The notes: a model not told the origin generated them from the letters alone. Positions 18,670 to 27,463 are shown, numbered from the stretch's first letter. The stretch is DNA of 64,000 bases from Martelella sp. NC20 (GCF_013459645.1 NZ_CP054861.1:5320001-5384000); one strand, 5' to 3'. Translations and numbers: made by a program.

Positions 18670-19299
18670 ATGAAGACGATCGCTGCCTCTGTTCCAGACC
18701 GGGTCATGAAGCGTGTCCGCGCCAGCGGACGCGGTAGCGTCTTTACGCCCAGCGATTTCCTGACCGTCGCCGTCCGCTCTTCCGTCGACCAAGCTCTCTC
18801 CCGACTGGTCAAGGGCGGCCAGCTTCGTCGCCTTGCGCGCGGGCTGTACGATTATCCCAAGCTGCATCCGAAGCTTGGCCCCCTTTCACCAACTCCCGAT
18901 GATGTCGCGCAGGCGCTCGCTCGCGAGACCGGCTCGCAGGTGCAGATTGCCGGCGCGCGGGCAGCCAACGCGCTCGGTCTTTCGACGCAGGTCCCCGCTC
19001 AGAGCACCTATCTGACCGATGGCCCGTCGAGACGCGTCGTGCTGGGAAAGCGTGTCGTCGATCTTCGCCACGCCTCGCCCAAGCATCTGATCGCTCCGGG
19101 CAGCCCTGCCGGTACGGTGGTTCAGGCGCTTCGCCATGTGGGACCTGTGCGAGCCGCCGACGTCGCGCAGATCGCGGCGCGCAGGCTCTCAGCCAACGAC
19201 AAGAAGACGCTGGCCTCCACCGCCATGCAGGCACCCGCCTGGATGCGTCCGACACTCGTCTCGATTGCAAACGCAGCGTCGGCGAATGTCGATGGATAA
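18670..19299 (+). CDS. AbiEi-type antitoxin (DUF6088 family, type IV toxin-antitoxin)
   Basis: A 209-residue protein with an N-terminal winged-helix region (SGRGSVFTPSDFLTV, SRLVKGGQLRRLARGLYDY) and a C-terminal domain, matching the DUF6088/AbiEi antitoxin arrangement. It should neutralise the nucleotidyltransferase toxin indirectly and repress the pair's promoter through the palindrome at its start. Its last 14 bases overlap the toxin gene, typical of such pairs. It looks intact. Confidence 0.85.
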   Translation: MKTIAASVPDRVMKRVRASGRGSVFTPSDFLTVAVRSSVDQALSRLVKGGQLRRLARGLYDYPKLHPKLGPLSPTPDDVAQALARETGSQVQIAGARAANALGLSTQVPAQSTYLTDGPSRRVVLGKRVVDLRHASPKHLIAPGSPAGTVVQALRHVGPVRAADVAQIAARRLSANDKKTLASTAMQAPAWMRPTLVSIANAASANVDG

Positions 19300-20329
19300 G
19301 GTTGCCCTGCTTCCCACCGACGATCGTGCTGCCCTTTTCGGGGAAACCGGCGCCCGTCGGGGCGTCGCCGACACCATCATCGAAAAGGACTTCTGGGTCT
19401 GCTGGAGCCTGAGGCGCCTTTTCGGCCTGCCCAAGGGCGCAACAGCGTCCCTGGTCTTCAAGGGCGGTACGTCGCTTTCAAAAGCGTTCGACGCCATCCA
19501 CCGTTTCTCGGAAGACATCGATCTATCTTTTGATCGGGCCGAACTCGGATACACCGGCGACCGCGATCCCGAGAAAGATGGGATCTCTAGGAAGCAAGCT
19601 GCGCGGCTGATCGAAGATCTGGTTGGCGACGTCGAGCGTCACATCGCGGAGAACCTGCTCCCGGCGCTCCGCGCCGCGATCGTAGAACAGCTCGGCGAGC
19701 CGACCAACGGCGAGTGGACGCTAGAGATCGATGCCGGCGACGCCCAGACGGTCAACTTTCATTATCCGACGGCGCTGCCCGTTACCGAATATGAAGGCAT
19801 GGCCTATATCACCCCACGCGTGAAGCTCGAACTCGGCGCGCGGGGCGATCCCTGGCCGACCGAAGAGCAAGCCATTCGCCCCTATGCGGCCGAAGATTAT
19901 CCCGACTTTTTCGAGCATTCCGACACCAGCGTGACGGTGCTGTCAGCCCGGCGCACCTTTTGGGAAAAGGCGACCGCACTTCATGCGGAAGCGCACCGTC
20001 CGGCGGATTCACCCACGCCGCAATATTTCTCGCGGCACTATTATGATCTCGCCATGCTCCTCGATACGGAGGAAGGCAAAGCCGCGACGACAGATATCGA
20101 TTTGTTGGCGCAGGTGGCCAAACACAAGGCAACTTTCTTCCGCTCCGGCTGGGCCAGCTATGACAGCGCGCGGCCAGGAACGCTGCGGCTCGTGCCCGAT
20201 GCGGCGCGCATTAAAGATTTGCGGGCCGATTACCGAGATATGGCACCGATGATGTTCGACAAATCGCCGCCTCTGTTCGACGACATACTTGCGAAGATCG
20301 CAATAATACAAGAAATAATAAACGCATAG
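19286..20329 (+). CDS. AbiEii/AbiGii-family nucleotidyltransferase toxin
   Basis: The 347-residue protein has the nucleotidyltransferase core of AbiEii toxins: IEKDFWVCW at 32-40, FKGGTSLSKAF with GGTS at 60-63, and EDIDLSF with the metal-binding aspartates 77 and 79. Such toxins block growth by modifying RNA, reported for tRNA in related enzymes, and give abortive phage resistance. The ATG at 19286 is chosen, overlapping the antitoxin; a second ATG is two codons later. Much longer upstream reading is not needed. All motifs are intact, so the pair is probably functional in an otherwise decayed island. Confidence 0.88.
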   Translation: MSMDKVALLPTDDRAALFGETGARRGVADTIIEKDFWVCWSLRRLFGLPKGATASLVFKGGTSLSKAFDAIHRFSEDIDLSFDRAELGYTGDRDPEKDGISRKQAARLIEDLVGDVERHIAENLLPALRAAIVEQLGEPTNGEWTLEIDAGDAQTVNFHYPTALPVTEYEGMAYITPRVKLELGARGDPWPTEEQAIRPYAAEDYPDFFEHSDTSVTVLSARRTFWEKATALHAEAHRPADSPTPQYFSRHYYDLAMLLDTEEGKAATTDIDLLAQVAKHKATFFRSGWASYDSARPGTLRLVPDAARIKDLRADYRDMAPMMFDKSPPLFDDILAKIAIIQEIINA

Positions 20330-20513
20330 CGCGAAACAACTACTCCGGGGGATTGATCATTTCGATACTTATCACTGATCTGCGTGGAGCTGACGATCTC
20401 GTGGAGTGTCTTCGAGCGCGCCCTCGCTTGTTGCACTTTTCAGATCACAGTGCCCTCAGCCAACCGCCCGCGAACATATCTGCTGGGCGTGTTGGAGATA
20501 GACGGAGGGTTGC

Positions 20514-20648
20514 TTGACGCCGCAAACCATCGCTCGGCTATTGGCATCCATGAACGCGGGTCGCCTTTTGGTGGTCTGCGGTGCCGGCCTCTCCATGGCG
20601 CCCCCCAGCAGCCTCCCATCTGCGCGATCGGTAGCCGCGCAGAGACTG
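20514..20648 (+). pseudogene. SIR2-like NAD-binding protein, N-terminal fragment
   Basis: A TTG start with GGAGGG five to ten bases upstream begins a frame reading MTPQTIARLLASM, then RLLVVCGAGLSMAPPSSLPS. The GAGLS loop is the NAD-binding signature of SIR2-domain proteins, many of which act as NADase phage-defence effectors. Homology stops near 20640, where the DNA becomes the interior of an IS870-like transposase on the other strand. Only about 40-45 residues remain, so the gene is dead. It follows the AbiE toxin by 184 bases, on the same strand. Confidence 0.7.
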
Positions 20649-21150
20649 GCCCTTTCGGCCCCATCCCCGGATCGGAGCCATATTGGTCTTGATCCAGGTT
20701 TCGTCGATGAACACCAGACGGGAGGGATCAAGCCGGAATTGCCAGCTCTTCCAGCGCTCACGCCGACGGGCGACGTCCCGGCGCGCCTGTTCCAGCGCGA
20801 ACAGAGTTTTTTTTGAAGCTGAGGCCCTCGCGGCGCAAGTACTGCCACACCGTATCGTGCGACACTTTCACACCACGCGCCGCAAGTTCAGCTTTCAGCC
20901 CGTGCAGCGTCAGGTGCGGGGTTTGCTTGATCCGTTCAATGATAAATGTTCGGTGCGGTTCCAGAAGCCGTTTGCGGTGCCCACCTGTCTTGCCCGGTGC
21001 AACGCTCCCGTTCACACGGTAACGCTGATGCCACTTGACCACAGAGGACACCGCAATCCCGAACCGTTCAGCAACCGCGCGGGTACGCGCCCCAGCCTCA
21101 ACGGCACAAACAACACGCTCTCGAAGATCGTTGGAATAAGCTCGCGTCAT
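20640..21150 (-). pseudogene. IS870-like transposase, truncated and frameshifted
   Basis: The frame from ATG 21150 reads MTRAYSNDLRERVVCAVEAG and a helix-turn-helix VAERFGIAVSSVVKWHQRY, up to GLSFKKN. At a run of eight A bases (20807-20814) it leaves frame; one A fewer would give SFKKTLFALEQARRDVARR and continue to FIDETWIKTNMAPIRGWG with the first catalytic aspartate. It stops soon after, at about residue 170, so the second Asp and the Glu are lost. The element cannot transpose by itself. Confidence 0.8.
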
Positions 21151-21241
21151 GCTTGCTGGCCTCCTGTCCCAGCAAGCATCCTGAATCATAATTCGCTCAA
21201 AAAGGGAATCCCAATTCGATTCAATCAAAGACTGAAAGAGT
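20640..21241 (-). mobile_element. IS630-family (IS870-like) element, 3' half missing
   Basis: This holds the transposase start and upstream end of an IS870-like element. Its right boundary is at 21241, next to CTAG (21242-21245), the target preference described for IS870-type elements. The other end is absent: homology ends inside the transposase at the SIR2 fragment. A deletion after insertion is therefore likely. Confidence 0.65.
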
Positions 21242-22087
21242 CTAGGGTTCAACCGGTGTGTCACCCGGCAAGCCCCACTCCGCCCAGGAACCGCCATAGA
21301 CCGCAACGTCGTCCTTTCCGGCGAGATGCATGCCGAAAACCAGCGCGCTCGCCGTGACCCCCGAACCGCATGAGGCAATTGTGGGTTTTGACATGTCAAG
21401 GCCGGCCTCGCGGAACAGCGCTTCGATTTCCACGACCTGTTTCAGCTTTCCTGTTTCAGGATTTGTGAGCAGGTTGAAAGGCAAGTTAAGGCTCCCGGGG
21501 ATATGGCCAGAGCGCAGGCCAATGCGCGCCTCTTTTTCTGTGGCGGTGAAGCGGGCTGCCGACCTCGCATCAATCACAGCGCGCCCACCTGTGCCGATGT
21601 TCTGAAGCACATCAGCCTTGGAGACAACGCGGTTGGTGTCGAATTTCGCATTGAATGATCCGGGCCTCACAGCAGGCATTTCAGCGGTGACCGTCCGACC
21701 TTCTGCAATCCACGCTTTAAGACCGCCATCCAAGATGGCGACGCGTTCGTGACCAAATACTCGAAAGGTCCACCAGACGCGCGCAGCCGACATCAAGCCG
21801 GGCGTATCGTAGACGACGACAAAACTGTCATAAGACACCCCAAGCGCTTCAATCGATTTTTCAAAATCGGACGATGAGGGCAGCATGTGCGGGAGGGAGG
21901 ACGAATGATCGGCGATGGCATCGATGTCGAAGAAACGAGCTCCTGGGATGTGGCGAACTTCGTAATCCTCCCTCGCGGTGGGTGTGACCCCTGGAAGCTT
22001 AAATGAGCCATCAACAACTACGACTTTATCGGCATCAAGATGCCGGGCAAGCCATTCAGTGGAAACTATAGATCCGGTAAGGGACAT
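21242..22087 (-). CDS. sseA: 3-mercaptopyruvate sulfurtransferase (tandem rhodanese)
   Basis: The 281-residue enzyme has two rhodanese domains: an inactive N-terminal one (VVVVDGSFKLPG, HIPGARFFDID) and a C-terminal one with the active loop SCGSGVTAS. CGSGV(T/A) is the mercaptopyruvate sulfurtransferase form; thiosulfate sulfurtransferases have CRxG loops. It transfers sulfur from 3-mercaptopyruvate to thiol or cyanide. The ATG at 22087 gives the usual N terminus. The TAG stop is part of a CTAG next to the IS element, so the C-terminal end (DTPVEP) may have been set by the insertion, a few residues short of normal. Confidence 0.9.
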   Translation of the reverse strand: MSLTGSIVSTEWLARHLDADKVVVVDGSFKLPGVTPTAREDYEVRHIPGARFFDIDAIADHSSSLPHMLPSSSDFEKSIEALGVSYDSFVVVYDTPGLMSAARVWWTFRVFGHERVAILDGGLKAWIAEGRTVTAEMPAVRPGSFNAKFDTNRVVSKADVLQNIGTGGRAVIDARSAARFTATEKEARIGLRSGHIPGSLNLPFNLLTNPETGKLKQVVEIEALFREAGLDMSKPTIASCGSGVTASALVFGMHLAGKDDVAVYGGSWAEWGLPGDTPVEP

Positions 22088-22341
22088 TACTGAATCTTTC
22101 AGTAATTTAAGCGGATGGTGCGAGATGTCGCAAAGCACTATGCAGTGTGGCCGACGCGAATACTTTTTTTCTGTCTCTTCATTTATTTCATTACGGTAAT
22201 GGGGAGCCTAAAAATTTTCCTTTGGCCATTAAGCCAATCAGTCCGTTCGGCGTTGATGGCGAACTTACCCGGTGCGCCCTGCAACAGCTCGCCGCGCAGC
22301 AGTTTTGGCTCGGCGCGAAACGAAGTAAAAAAGTATAGACC

Positions 22342-23271
22342 CTACACTTGCTTTTCGAACTCGGGCACGATCGCGAACAGATCACCGACAAGACCATAAT
22401 CGGCGATCTGGAAGATGGGCGCGTCCGCGTCCTTGTTGATGGCGACAATGATGCGGCTGTCGCTCATTCCCGCGAGATGCTGGATGGCTCCGGAGATGCC
22501 GATGGCGATGTAGAGTTCGGGGGCGACGATCTTGCCGGTCTGCCCGACCTGCCAGTCGTTGGGGGCATAGCCCGCATCGACCGCGGCGCGCGAGGCACCC
22601 ACGGCCGCGCCGAGCTTGTCGGCCAGCGGTAGGATCACCTCTTCGAACTTCTCTTTCGAGCCCAGCGCCCGTCCGCCGGAGACGACGATCCTGGCCGCCG
22701 TGAGTTCGGGGCGGTCGGACTTGGCGGTGATGTTTTCCACGAATTTTGAAAGGCTTGGGTCTGTTGCCGCGGAAACTGATTCAACTGCTGCGTTGCCGCC
22801 TTCTGAGGCTGCTGTGAAGCTCGCGGTGCGGATAGTCAGCACCTTTTTCGCCTCGGACGTCTCGACCGTCTGGATGGCATTGCCGGCATAGGTGGGGCGC
22901 TTGAAGGTGTTGGGGCTGATCACTTCCATCACTTCGGAGACCTGCATCACATCGAGCAGGGCTGCAACCCGCGGCATGACGTTCTTGCCATTGGTCGTGG
23001 CCGGGGCGATGAAGCAATCGTAATTGTCCTTGAGGGCGAGAATGGTCGCCGCCAGCGGCTCGGCCATGTGGTGTTCCAGCGCATCGCCCTCAGCGAGCAG
23101 CACCTTGCGCACGCCATTGAGCTTTGCGGCGGCATCGGCCACGCTCTTTGCCCCCTTGCCCGCCACCAGGATGTCGATCTCCCCGCCAATCGCCAGCGCG
23201 GCATTCAGCGCCTTGGCGGTCTGCTCGGACAGGGTCTTGTTGTCGTGTTCGGCAATCAGAAGAATGGTCAT
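22342..23271 (-). CDS. etfA: Electron transfer flavoprotein alpha subunit
   Basis: A 309-residue EtfA with the C-terminal FAD-binding segment [20 protein letters not shown] and [19 protein letters not shown]. It takes electrons from acyl-CoA dehydrogenases and passes them to ETF-ubiquinone oxidoreductase. It follows etfB by 11 bases. The nearest electron donor encoded here is the acyl-CoA dehydrogenase at 33333-34520. Its base composition looks higher in GC than the genes upstream from 24044 on, so it may be a resident or separately acquired pair. Confidence 0.95.
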   Translation of the reverse strand: MTILLIAEHDNKTLSEQTAKALNAALAIGGEIDILVAGKGAKSVADAAAKLNGVRKVLLAEGDALEHHMAEPLAATILALKDNYDCFIAPATTNGKNVMPRVAALLDVMQVSEVMEVISPNTFKRPTYAGNAIQTVETSEAKKVLTIRTASFTAASEGGNAAVESVSAATDPSLSKFVENITAKSDRPELTAARIVVSGGRALGSKEKFEEVILPLADKLGAAVGASRAAVDAGYAPNDWQVGQTGKIVAPELYIAIGISGAIQHLAGMSDSRIIVAINKDADAPIFQIADYGLVGDLFAIVPEFEKQV

Positions 23272-23282
23272 GCGAGAGTTCC

Positions 23283-24035
23283 CTAAAATGCGCCAGCGGC
23301 CTTGAGCTTTTCGACGAGCGTTGCTACGTCCGGCACCATCTCGCCGGCCTGACGGCCCTTGGGCGCCTCGGTCTTCTTCGCCTTCAGCCTTGGATTCGTA
23401 TCGACGCCGTAATCGGCCGCACTCTTTTCGTCGAGCGGCTTCTTCTTGGCCTTCATGATATTGGGCAGGCTGGCATAGCGCGGTTCATTCAGTCTCAGGT
23501 CGGTGGTCACGATGGCCGGCAGCTTCAACTTGGCCTTCTGCAATCCGCCATCGACCTCGCGGGTGACCACGACGCTGCCAGCGCCAAGATCGACTTCTGA
23601 GGCAAAGGTCCCCTGTCCCCAGCCCAGCAATGCCGCCAGCATCTGCCCGGTCTGGTTGCTGTCGTCGTCGATCGCCTGCTTGCCGAGGATCACCAGATCG
23701 GGCTTCTCTTCAGCAACAATGCCCTTCAGGATCTTGGCCACAGCCAGCGGCTCCACATCGCCCTCGGCCTTCACCAGCACCGCCCGGTCCGCGCCCATGG
23801 CCAGAGCCGTCCTCAACGTCTCGGCGCTCTTGTCCGAGCCGATCGAGATCACCACAACTTCTTCCGCCTTGCCGGCCTCCTTCAGCCGCAGGGCCTCCTC
23901 GACCGCAATCTCGTCGAACGGGTTCATGCTCATCTTGACGTTATTCAGCTCAACACCTGAACCGTCCGACTTCACACGCACATTCACGTTGTAGTCGACA
24001 ACCCGCTTAACGGGGACCAAAATCTTGCTAATCAT
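23283..24035 (-). CDS. etfB: Electron transfer flavoprotein beta subunit
   Basis: A 250-residue EtfB starting [20 protein letters not shown], the conserved N terminus of the family, with an AMP-binding region. The ATG at 24035 is chosen for its GAGG box six bases upstream; an ATG four codons earlier lacks one. It lies nine bases after the MaoC gene stop, so the redox pair is co-transcribed with the CoA genes. Confidence 0.95.
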   Translation of the reverse strand: MISKILVPVKRVVDYNVNVRVKSDGSGVELNNVKMSMNPFDEIAVEEALRLKEAGKAEEVVVISIGSDKSAETLRTALAMGADRAVLVKAEGDVEPLAVAKILKGIVAEEKPDLVILGKQAIDDDSNQTGQMLAALLGWGQGTFASEVDLGAGSVVVTREVDGGLQKAKLKLPAIVTTDLRLNEPRYASLPNIMKAKKKPLDEKSAADYGVDTNPRLKAKKTEAPKGRQAGEMVPDVATLVEKLKAAGAF

Positions 24036-24043
24036 ACTAAACC

Positions 24044-24550
24044 TCAAGAACCCTTCCGAACCGGTTCCGGCCGGCGCACCTTGGGGCCTTTCCCCTTTTT
24101 ATAGATCATCACCGTCCGAACAAATTCGATGACAATTTCTCCGTCCTGATTATATCCAGTCGTTTTGACTGACATGATTCCCGCGTTTTCATGCTTGGCG
24201 GACTCTCGGAGGCTGACAACTTCAGACTCACTGTAGATTGTATCGCCTTCAAAAGCGGGAGATGGTAACCTAACGTCCTGCCACCCCAGATTTGTCATCA
24301 CATTGGGCGTCAAATCGGCAACCGACTGCCCCGTCACCAAGGCAAGGGTAAATGTGCTGTTAAATGGAACATTTTGATGCCCGGCCGCTTTGACAAAGTC
24401 GTGATTAAGATGCAACGGAGCAGGATTTTGGGTCAGCAGCGTAAACATCATGTTGTCGTAGGTGGTCACTGTGCGGGCACTGCGGTGCTTGCACACATCA
24501 CCAACTGTAAAATCTTCGAAAAAGCGGTCGCGCCACTCAATATCGGTCAC
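24044..24550 (-). CDS. MaoC-family dehydratase/hydratase (mesaconyl-CoA hydratase-like)
   Basis: The 168-residue hot-dog protein starts at a GTG with GAGG eight bases upstream, ten bases after the SDR stop; longer upstream reading overlaps that gene. The region [17 protein letters not shown] is the variant active-site segment found in hydratases related to beta-methylmalyl-CoA/mesaconyl-CoA hydratases, in place of the usual GDxNPIHxD; the histidine is kept. VNLGW-like [13 protein letters not shown] and [15 protein letters not shown] also fit that group. It probably adds water to an unsaturated acyl-CoA; the exact substrate is unknown. Confidence 0.82.
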   Translation of the reverse strand: MTDIEWRDRFFEDFTVGDVCKHRSARTVTTYDNMMFTLLTQNPAPLHLNHDFVKAAGHQNVPFNSTFTLALVTGQSVADLTPNVMTNLGWQDVRLPSPAFEGDTIYSESEVVSLRESAKHENAGIMSVKTTGYNQDGEIVIEFVRTVMIYKKGKGPKVRRPEPVRKGS

Positions 24551-24560
24551 AAAAATTACC

Positions 24561-25319
24561 TCACTTCGCTGAAATCGGATCACTGATGCTTCTGCCACCA
24601 CAGGCAACCAACGTCTGCCCAGTGATGTATCCGCTTTCGTCGGATGCCAGGAACGCAACGAGTGCCGAAACGTCCTGCACAGTGCCCGCCCGCCCAACCG
24701 GAATTGCCTCGAGAACACGCTGCATGATTTCAGGCGGCAAGGATCTGGCCATCGGCGTGTCGATAAAGCCCGGCGCGACGCAATTGACCGTAATTCCGTG
24801 CGGGGCAAGAGCCAGCGCTAGCGCTCGCGAATATCCCACGATACCGCCTTTCGCCGCACTGTATCCCGAAGAACCGAAATTTCCCAACCAGGCCCGCGAC
24901 GCCAAGGAGATGATCCGACCGCGTCCTTCCTGTTTCATGTAAGGGGTAACCGCCTCGATCAACCGGATCGGGCCGATCAGATTGACGGCAATGAGCGTCC
25001 GAAACAGGTCATCAGACATTTTTTGAAAGCGGGCGTCTTTGAGAAAACCGCTACAGTTAATCAGTAGACTAATGCCGCCAAAGGCGTCTAAAGCGCGCGC
25101 GGTCAGGGCGACCGCGAAATCTGGATCGGTAATATTTCCCGCACTGCAGATAATTTTGCCGGGCAGGTCTTTCAGTTCATCTGCGGCAGAGGCCAAGGCG
25201 CTTTCGCTCAAATCAGTGGCAAGCACTGATATGCCCTTCGCGACGAGAGTCTGAAGGATTTCCCTGCCGATACCACCGCCAGCGCCGGTCAAGATGGCAG
25301 AATTCAACGGTCCAGTCAT
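24561..25319 (-). CDS. Short-chain dehydrogenase/reductase (FabG-like)
   Basis: A 252-residue classical SDR: nucleotide motif TGAGGGIGR at residues 12-20, active-site serine in IISLASRA, catalytic YSAAK, and the PGFIDTPMA segment. It should oxidise a 3-hydroxyacyl-CoA or similar alcohol using NAD(P). It is translationally coupled to the preceding gene (four-base overlap) and followed by the MaoC hydratase, an order that suits a beta-oxidation-like pair. Confidence 0.9.
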   Translation of the reverse strand: MTGPLNSAILTGAGGGIGREILQTLVAKGISVLATDLSESALASAADELKDLPGKIICSAGNITDPDFAVALTARALDAFGGISLLINCSGFLKDARFQKMSDDLFRTLIAVNLIGPIRLIEAVTPYMKQEGRGRIISLASRAWLGNFGSSGYSAAKGGIVGYSRALALALAPHGITVNCVAPGFIDTPMARSLPPEIMQRVLEAIPVGRAGTVQDVSALVAFLASDESGYITGQTLVACGGRSISDPISAK

Positions 25320-25900
25320 GGATGCAACCGGCCGACGTCCGCCCCCTGCATGGCAAAAATCTCCTGTCCGTTTATCGCGGATCCCGATGATCCAGCCAGA
25401 ACGGAAATCAGCGCTGCGACAGGGGCAATGCTATCACTTTCGTTATCAACACCAAGGTCCGATGAATACATAATCGTATTCCAGCTCCCACCGACTTTCT
25501 TGAGTTCAAGTGACAAAGTCCGGCCAAGACTGAGCATCGCTCCGGCAAGCGCGGAATTCAGCAAATCATCTTTTTGTCCCATTGCAGCAGCTCCACGCAA
25601 AAGCACCACGAACCTCGGCGCGTTACCAGAATCTTCAAAAACTGCAGCGGTTGACTTGGTTATGGAAAATAACTCGGCCAGCCGCGATTCCAGCGCCAAC
25701 AATGTGGAATCTAACGGACTGAGAGCGGGTACCAAGACCACCAGTGACCAGCCTGACACGTCACCGCCCAACGACTTCACGATAAGGTCAGTCTCCTCAA
25801 ATCTACGTATTTCCAAATCGAAATTAATATCGAACAGATGGTCTCTTAGCCCGCACACCTCCTGACCACCCGTGATGATAAGCCCACGCTTTGAACTCAT
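25316..25900 (-). CDS. Degenerate SDR-like protein of unknown function
   Basis: A 194-residue protein, not confidently recognised. Parts resemble an SDR scaffold: a C-terminal GSAINGQEIFAMQGAD resembles the usual SDR ending (GQ-I-V-GG), and GAMLSLGRTLSLELKKVG resembles the helix after the catalytic lysine. The glycine-rich nucleotide motif (here ITGGQEVCGLRD) is poor and YxxxK is missing. It overlaps the thiolase gene upstream and the SDR downstream by four bases each, so it is under selection as part of the operon. It may be a non-catalytic partner of the neighbouring SDR. Confidence 0.6.
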   Translation of the reverse strand: MSSKRGLIITGGQEVCGLRDHLFDINFDLEIRRFEETDLIVKSLGGDVSGWSLVVLVPALSPLDSTLLALESRLAELFSITKSTAAVFEDSGNAPRFVVLLRGAAAMGQKDDLLNSALAGAMLSLGRTLSLELKKVGGSWNTIMYSSDLGVDNESDSIAPVAALISVLAGSSGSAINGQEIFAMQGADVGRLHP

Positions 25901-27045
25901 ACCGACATGACCACGACGCTGACAGCTCCCCCGTCTGTTCCGGCAACCGTCCCACCTTTGCAGTAGGCCAGCGCGAGTTTTGCGTCTTCAACCTGTCGCG
26001 CACCCGCCTGGCCCGTCAATTGCCAATAGAGTTCGCACACCTGCGCCATACCTGTTGCACCTACAGGATGCCCCCTAGACAATAAGCCTCCGCTTGGGTT
26101 CACAGGAAGTTGACCACCTATCGAAGTCTTCCCTGACTCTGTCCAGCGCGCCCCTTCTCCTGTTGGTATCAGATCCAAGCCTTCCATACGCACAATCTCA
26201 GCAATGGAAAAACAATCGTGCATTTCGACAAAATCGATGTCCGCAGGATCAATTGAGGCCATTTGGTAAGCCAGACGTCCGGCACGACGAGAGATATCCT
26301 CTTCGTTGATGTCACCTGTGCCGGCACGCAAAGTACCGCTTACCAGCGCCACCCCACGAACCTCCGGCCGCTTTTCCGTGATGCCCAGCTTCGCCAGTCC
26401 TTTCTCGGAACAAACGATGGCGGCTGCGGCACCGTCACTGATCGGGCTGCAATCAAGAAGTCCCAGCGGATCCGCAATGGGACGAGCATGCAACACTTCA
26501 TCCAACGAAATCGCATGCTGATACTGAGCATAGGGGTTATGTTGGGAATGCGCATGATTTTTCACCACTACAGCAGCAATTTGCTCACGGGTAGCGTTGT
26601 GGTCATGCATGTAACGACGCGCACTCATCGCGTGCCCTGCCGTCATGATGTAGCCATGCATGGCGTCGAGATCATTGGCGTCTGGCGCGACCCCACCCTT
26701 GACTCGATCGGTCATTTTCTCAACACCGATCACAAGGACTATGTCGTAAAGCCCGGCACTAATTGCGGTCCATGCCTCACGAAGCGCCGTCGCGCCACTG
26801 GCGCAGTAGTTCTCATGGTTACTGACCGGCAGCCCACCCAGCCCTAATTCTGTTGCAATGCGTTGACCGGCAACGGGACCGCCGAATACATGCCCGACAA
26901 AAACAGCCTCGATATCCTTGCGAGATACCCCGCAATCTTTCATGGCGTTTCGAGCTGCGCCTGTCGCGAGCTTTTCAAGCGTAATTTCTGGTGCAAATTT
27001 GCCGAAGCGGACCATGCCAGCGCCGACTATCAAGGTTTTAGGCAT
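25897..27045 (-). CDS. Thiolase-family protein (SCP-x/acetyl-CoA acetyltransferase-like)
   Basis: A 382-residue thiolase. The nucleophile cysteine lies in NYCASGATALREAW, the histidine in GHPVGATGMAQVCEL, and a C-terminal cysteine in YCKGGTVAGTDGG, so the catalytic set is present. HDCFSIAE and the length suit the SCP-x-like group that works with DUF35 proteins. It may cleave a 3-oxoacyl-CoA, or be a retro-aldolase like Ltp2, which also pairs with DUF35. Its start overlaps the end of the DUF35 gene by eight bases. Confidence 0.88.
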   Translation of the reverse strand: MPKTLIVGAGMVRFGKFAPEITLEKLATGAARNAMKDCGVSRKDIEAVFVGHVFGGPVAGQRIATELGLGGLPVSNHENYCASGATALREAWTAISAGLYDIVLVIGVEKMTDRVKGGVAPDANDLDAMHGYIMTAGHAMSARRYMHDHNATREQIAAVVVKNHAHSQHNPYAQYQHAISLDEVLHARPIADPLGLLDCSPISDGAAAAIVCSEKGLAKLGITEKRPEVRGVALVSGTLRAGTGDINEEDISRRAGRLAYQMASIDPADIDFVEMHDCFSIAEIVRMEGLDLIPTGEGARWTESGKTSIGGQLPVNPSGGLLSRGHPVGATGMAQVCELYWQLTGQAGARQVEDAKLALAYCKGGTVAGTDGGAVSVVVMSV

Positions 27046-27463
27046 CTACTTCGCCCTCCGCTTTCTTGTCTGGTTCAAATGCATAGCCGATGACTTCCAC
27101 CTCACCGTCCTGCATTACCTTGCGAATTTTTAGTGTGACTGGCATGCCTATGCGCAATAGCTCTGGATCCTCATCAACCTGGGCCAGCACCCGAACCCCA
27201 TCTGCCAGATCAACATATGCAAGGCTATATGGGGTTTTGCGGCCCGCTGGTGCCTGCCGAATTACCGTGAAGCTATAGACCCGCCCATCAGGCGACAACA
27301 AGATAGGGGCTTCGACTTCGTCGGCACCACAGGCGGGACAGAAATCTCGCGCAGGAAACGTTTCGACGGAACAAGTTTTGCAGCGTGAACCAATAAGTTT
27401 AGGCGGGTTGACCTCGAACAGCCCCTCTCGCATCACCCTAGTAGGCACCTCGATTTTACTCAT
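27038..27463 (-). CDS. DUF35 zinc-ribbon/OB-fold protein, thiolase partner
   Basis: A 141-residue protein with a rubredoxin-like zinc ribbon CKTCSVETFPARDFCPAC followed by an OB fold (VYSFTVIRQAPAGRKTPYS, DVRVLAQVDEDPE-like region). DUF35 proteins bind acyl-CoA and form complexes with thiolase-like enzymes. The ATG at 27463 gives the typical N terminus; an AGGAGG lies 11 bases upstream. It is the first gene of the minus-strand operon down to etfA, divergent from the alcohol dehydrogenase. Confidence 0.9.
   Translation of the reverse strand: MSKIEVPTRVMREGLFEVNPPKLIGSRCKTCSVETFPARDFCPACGADEVEAPILLSPDGRVYSFTVIRQAPAGRKTPYSLAYVDLADGVRVLAQVDEDPELLRIGMPVTLKIRKVMQDGEVEVIGYAFEPDKKAEGEVDA

Noticed and set aside
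22088..22341. Possible gene between the sulfurtransferase and etfA
   Set aside because: Frames on both strands are short and without start, ribosome site or known motif; treated as intergenic.
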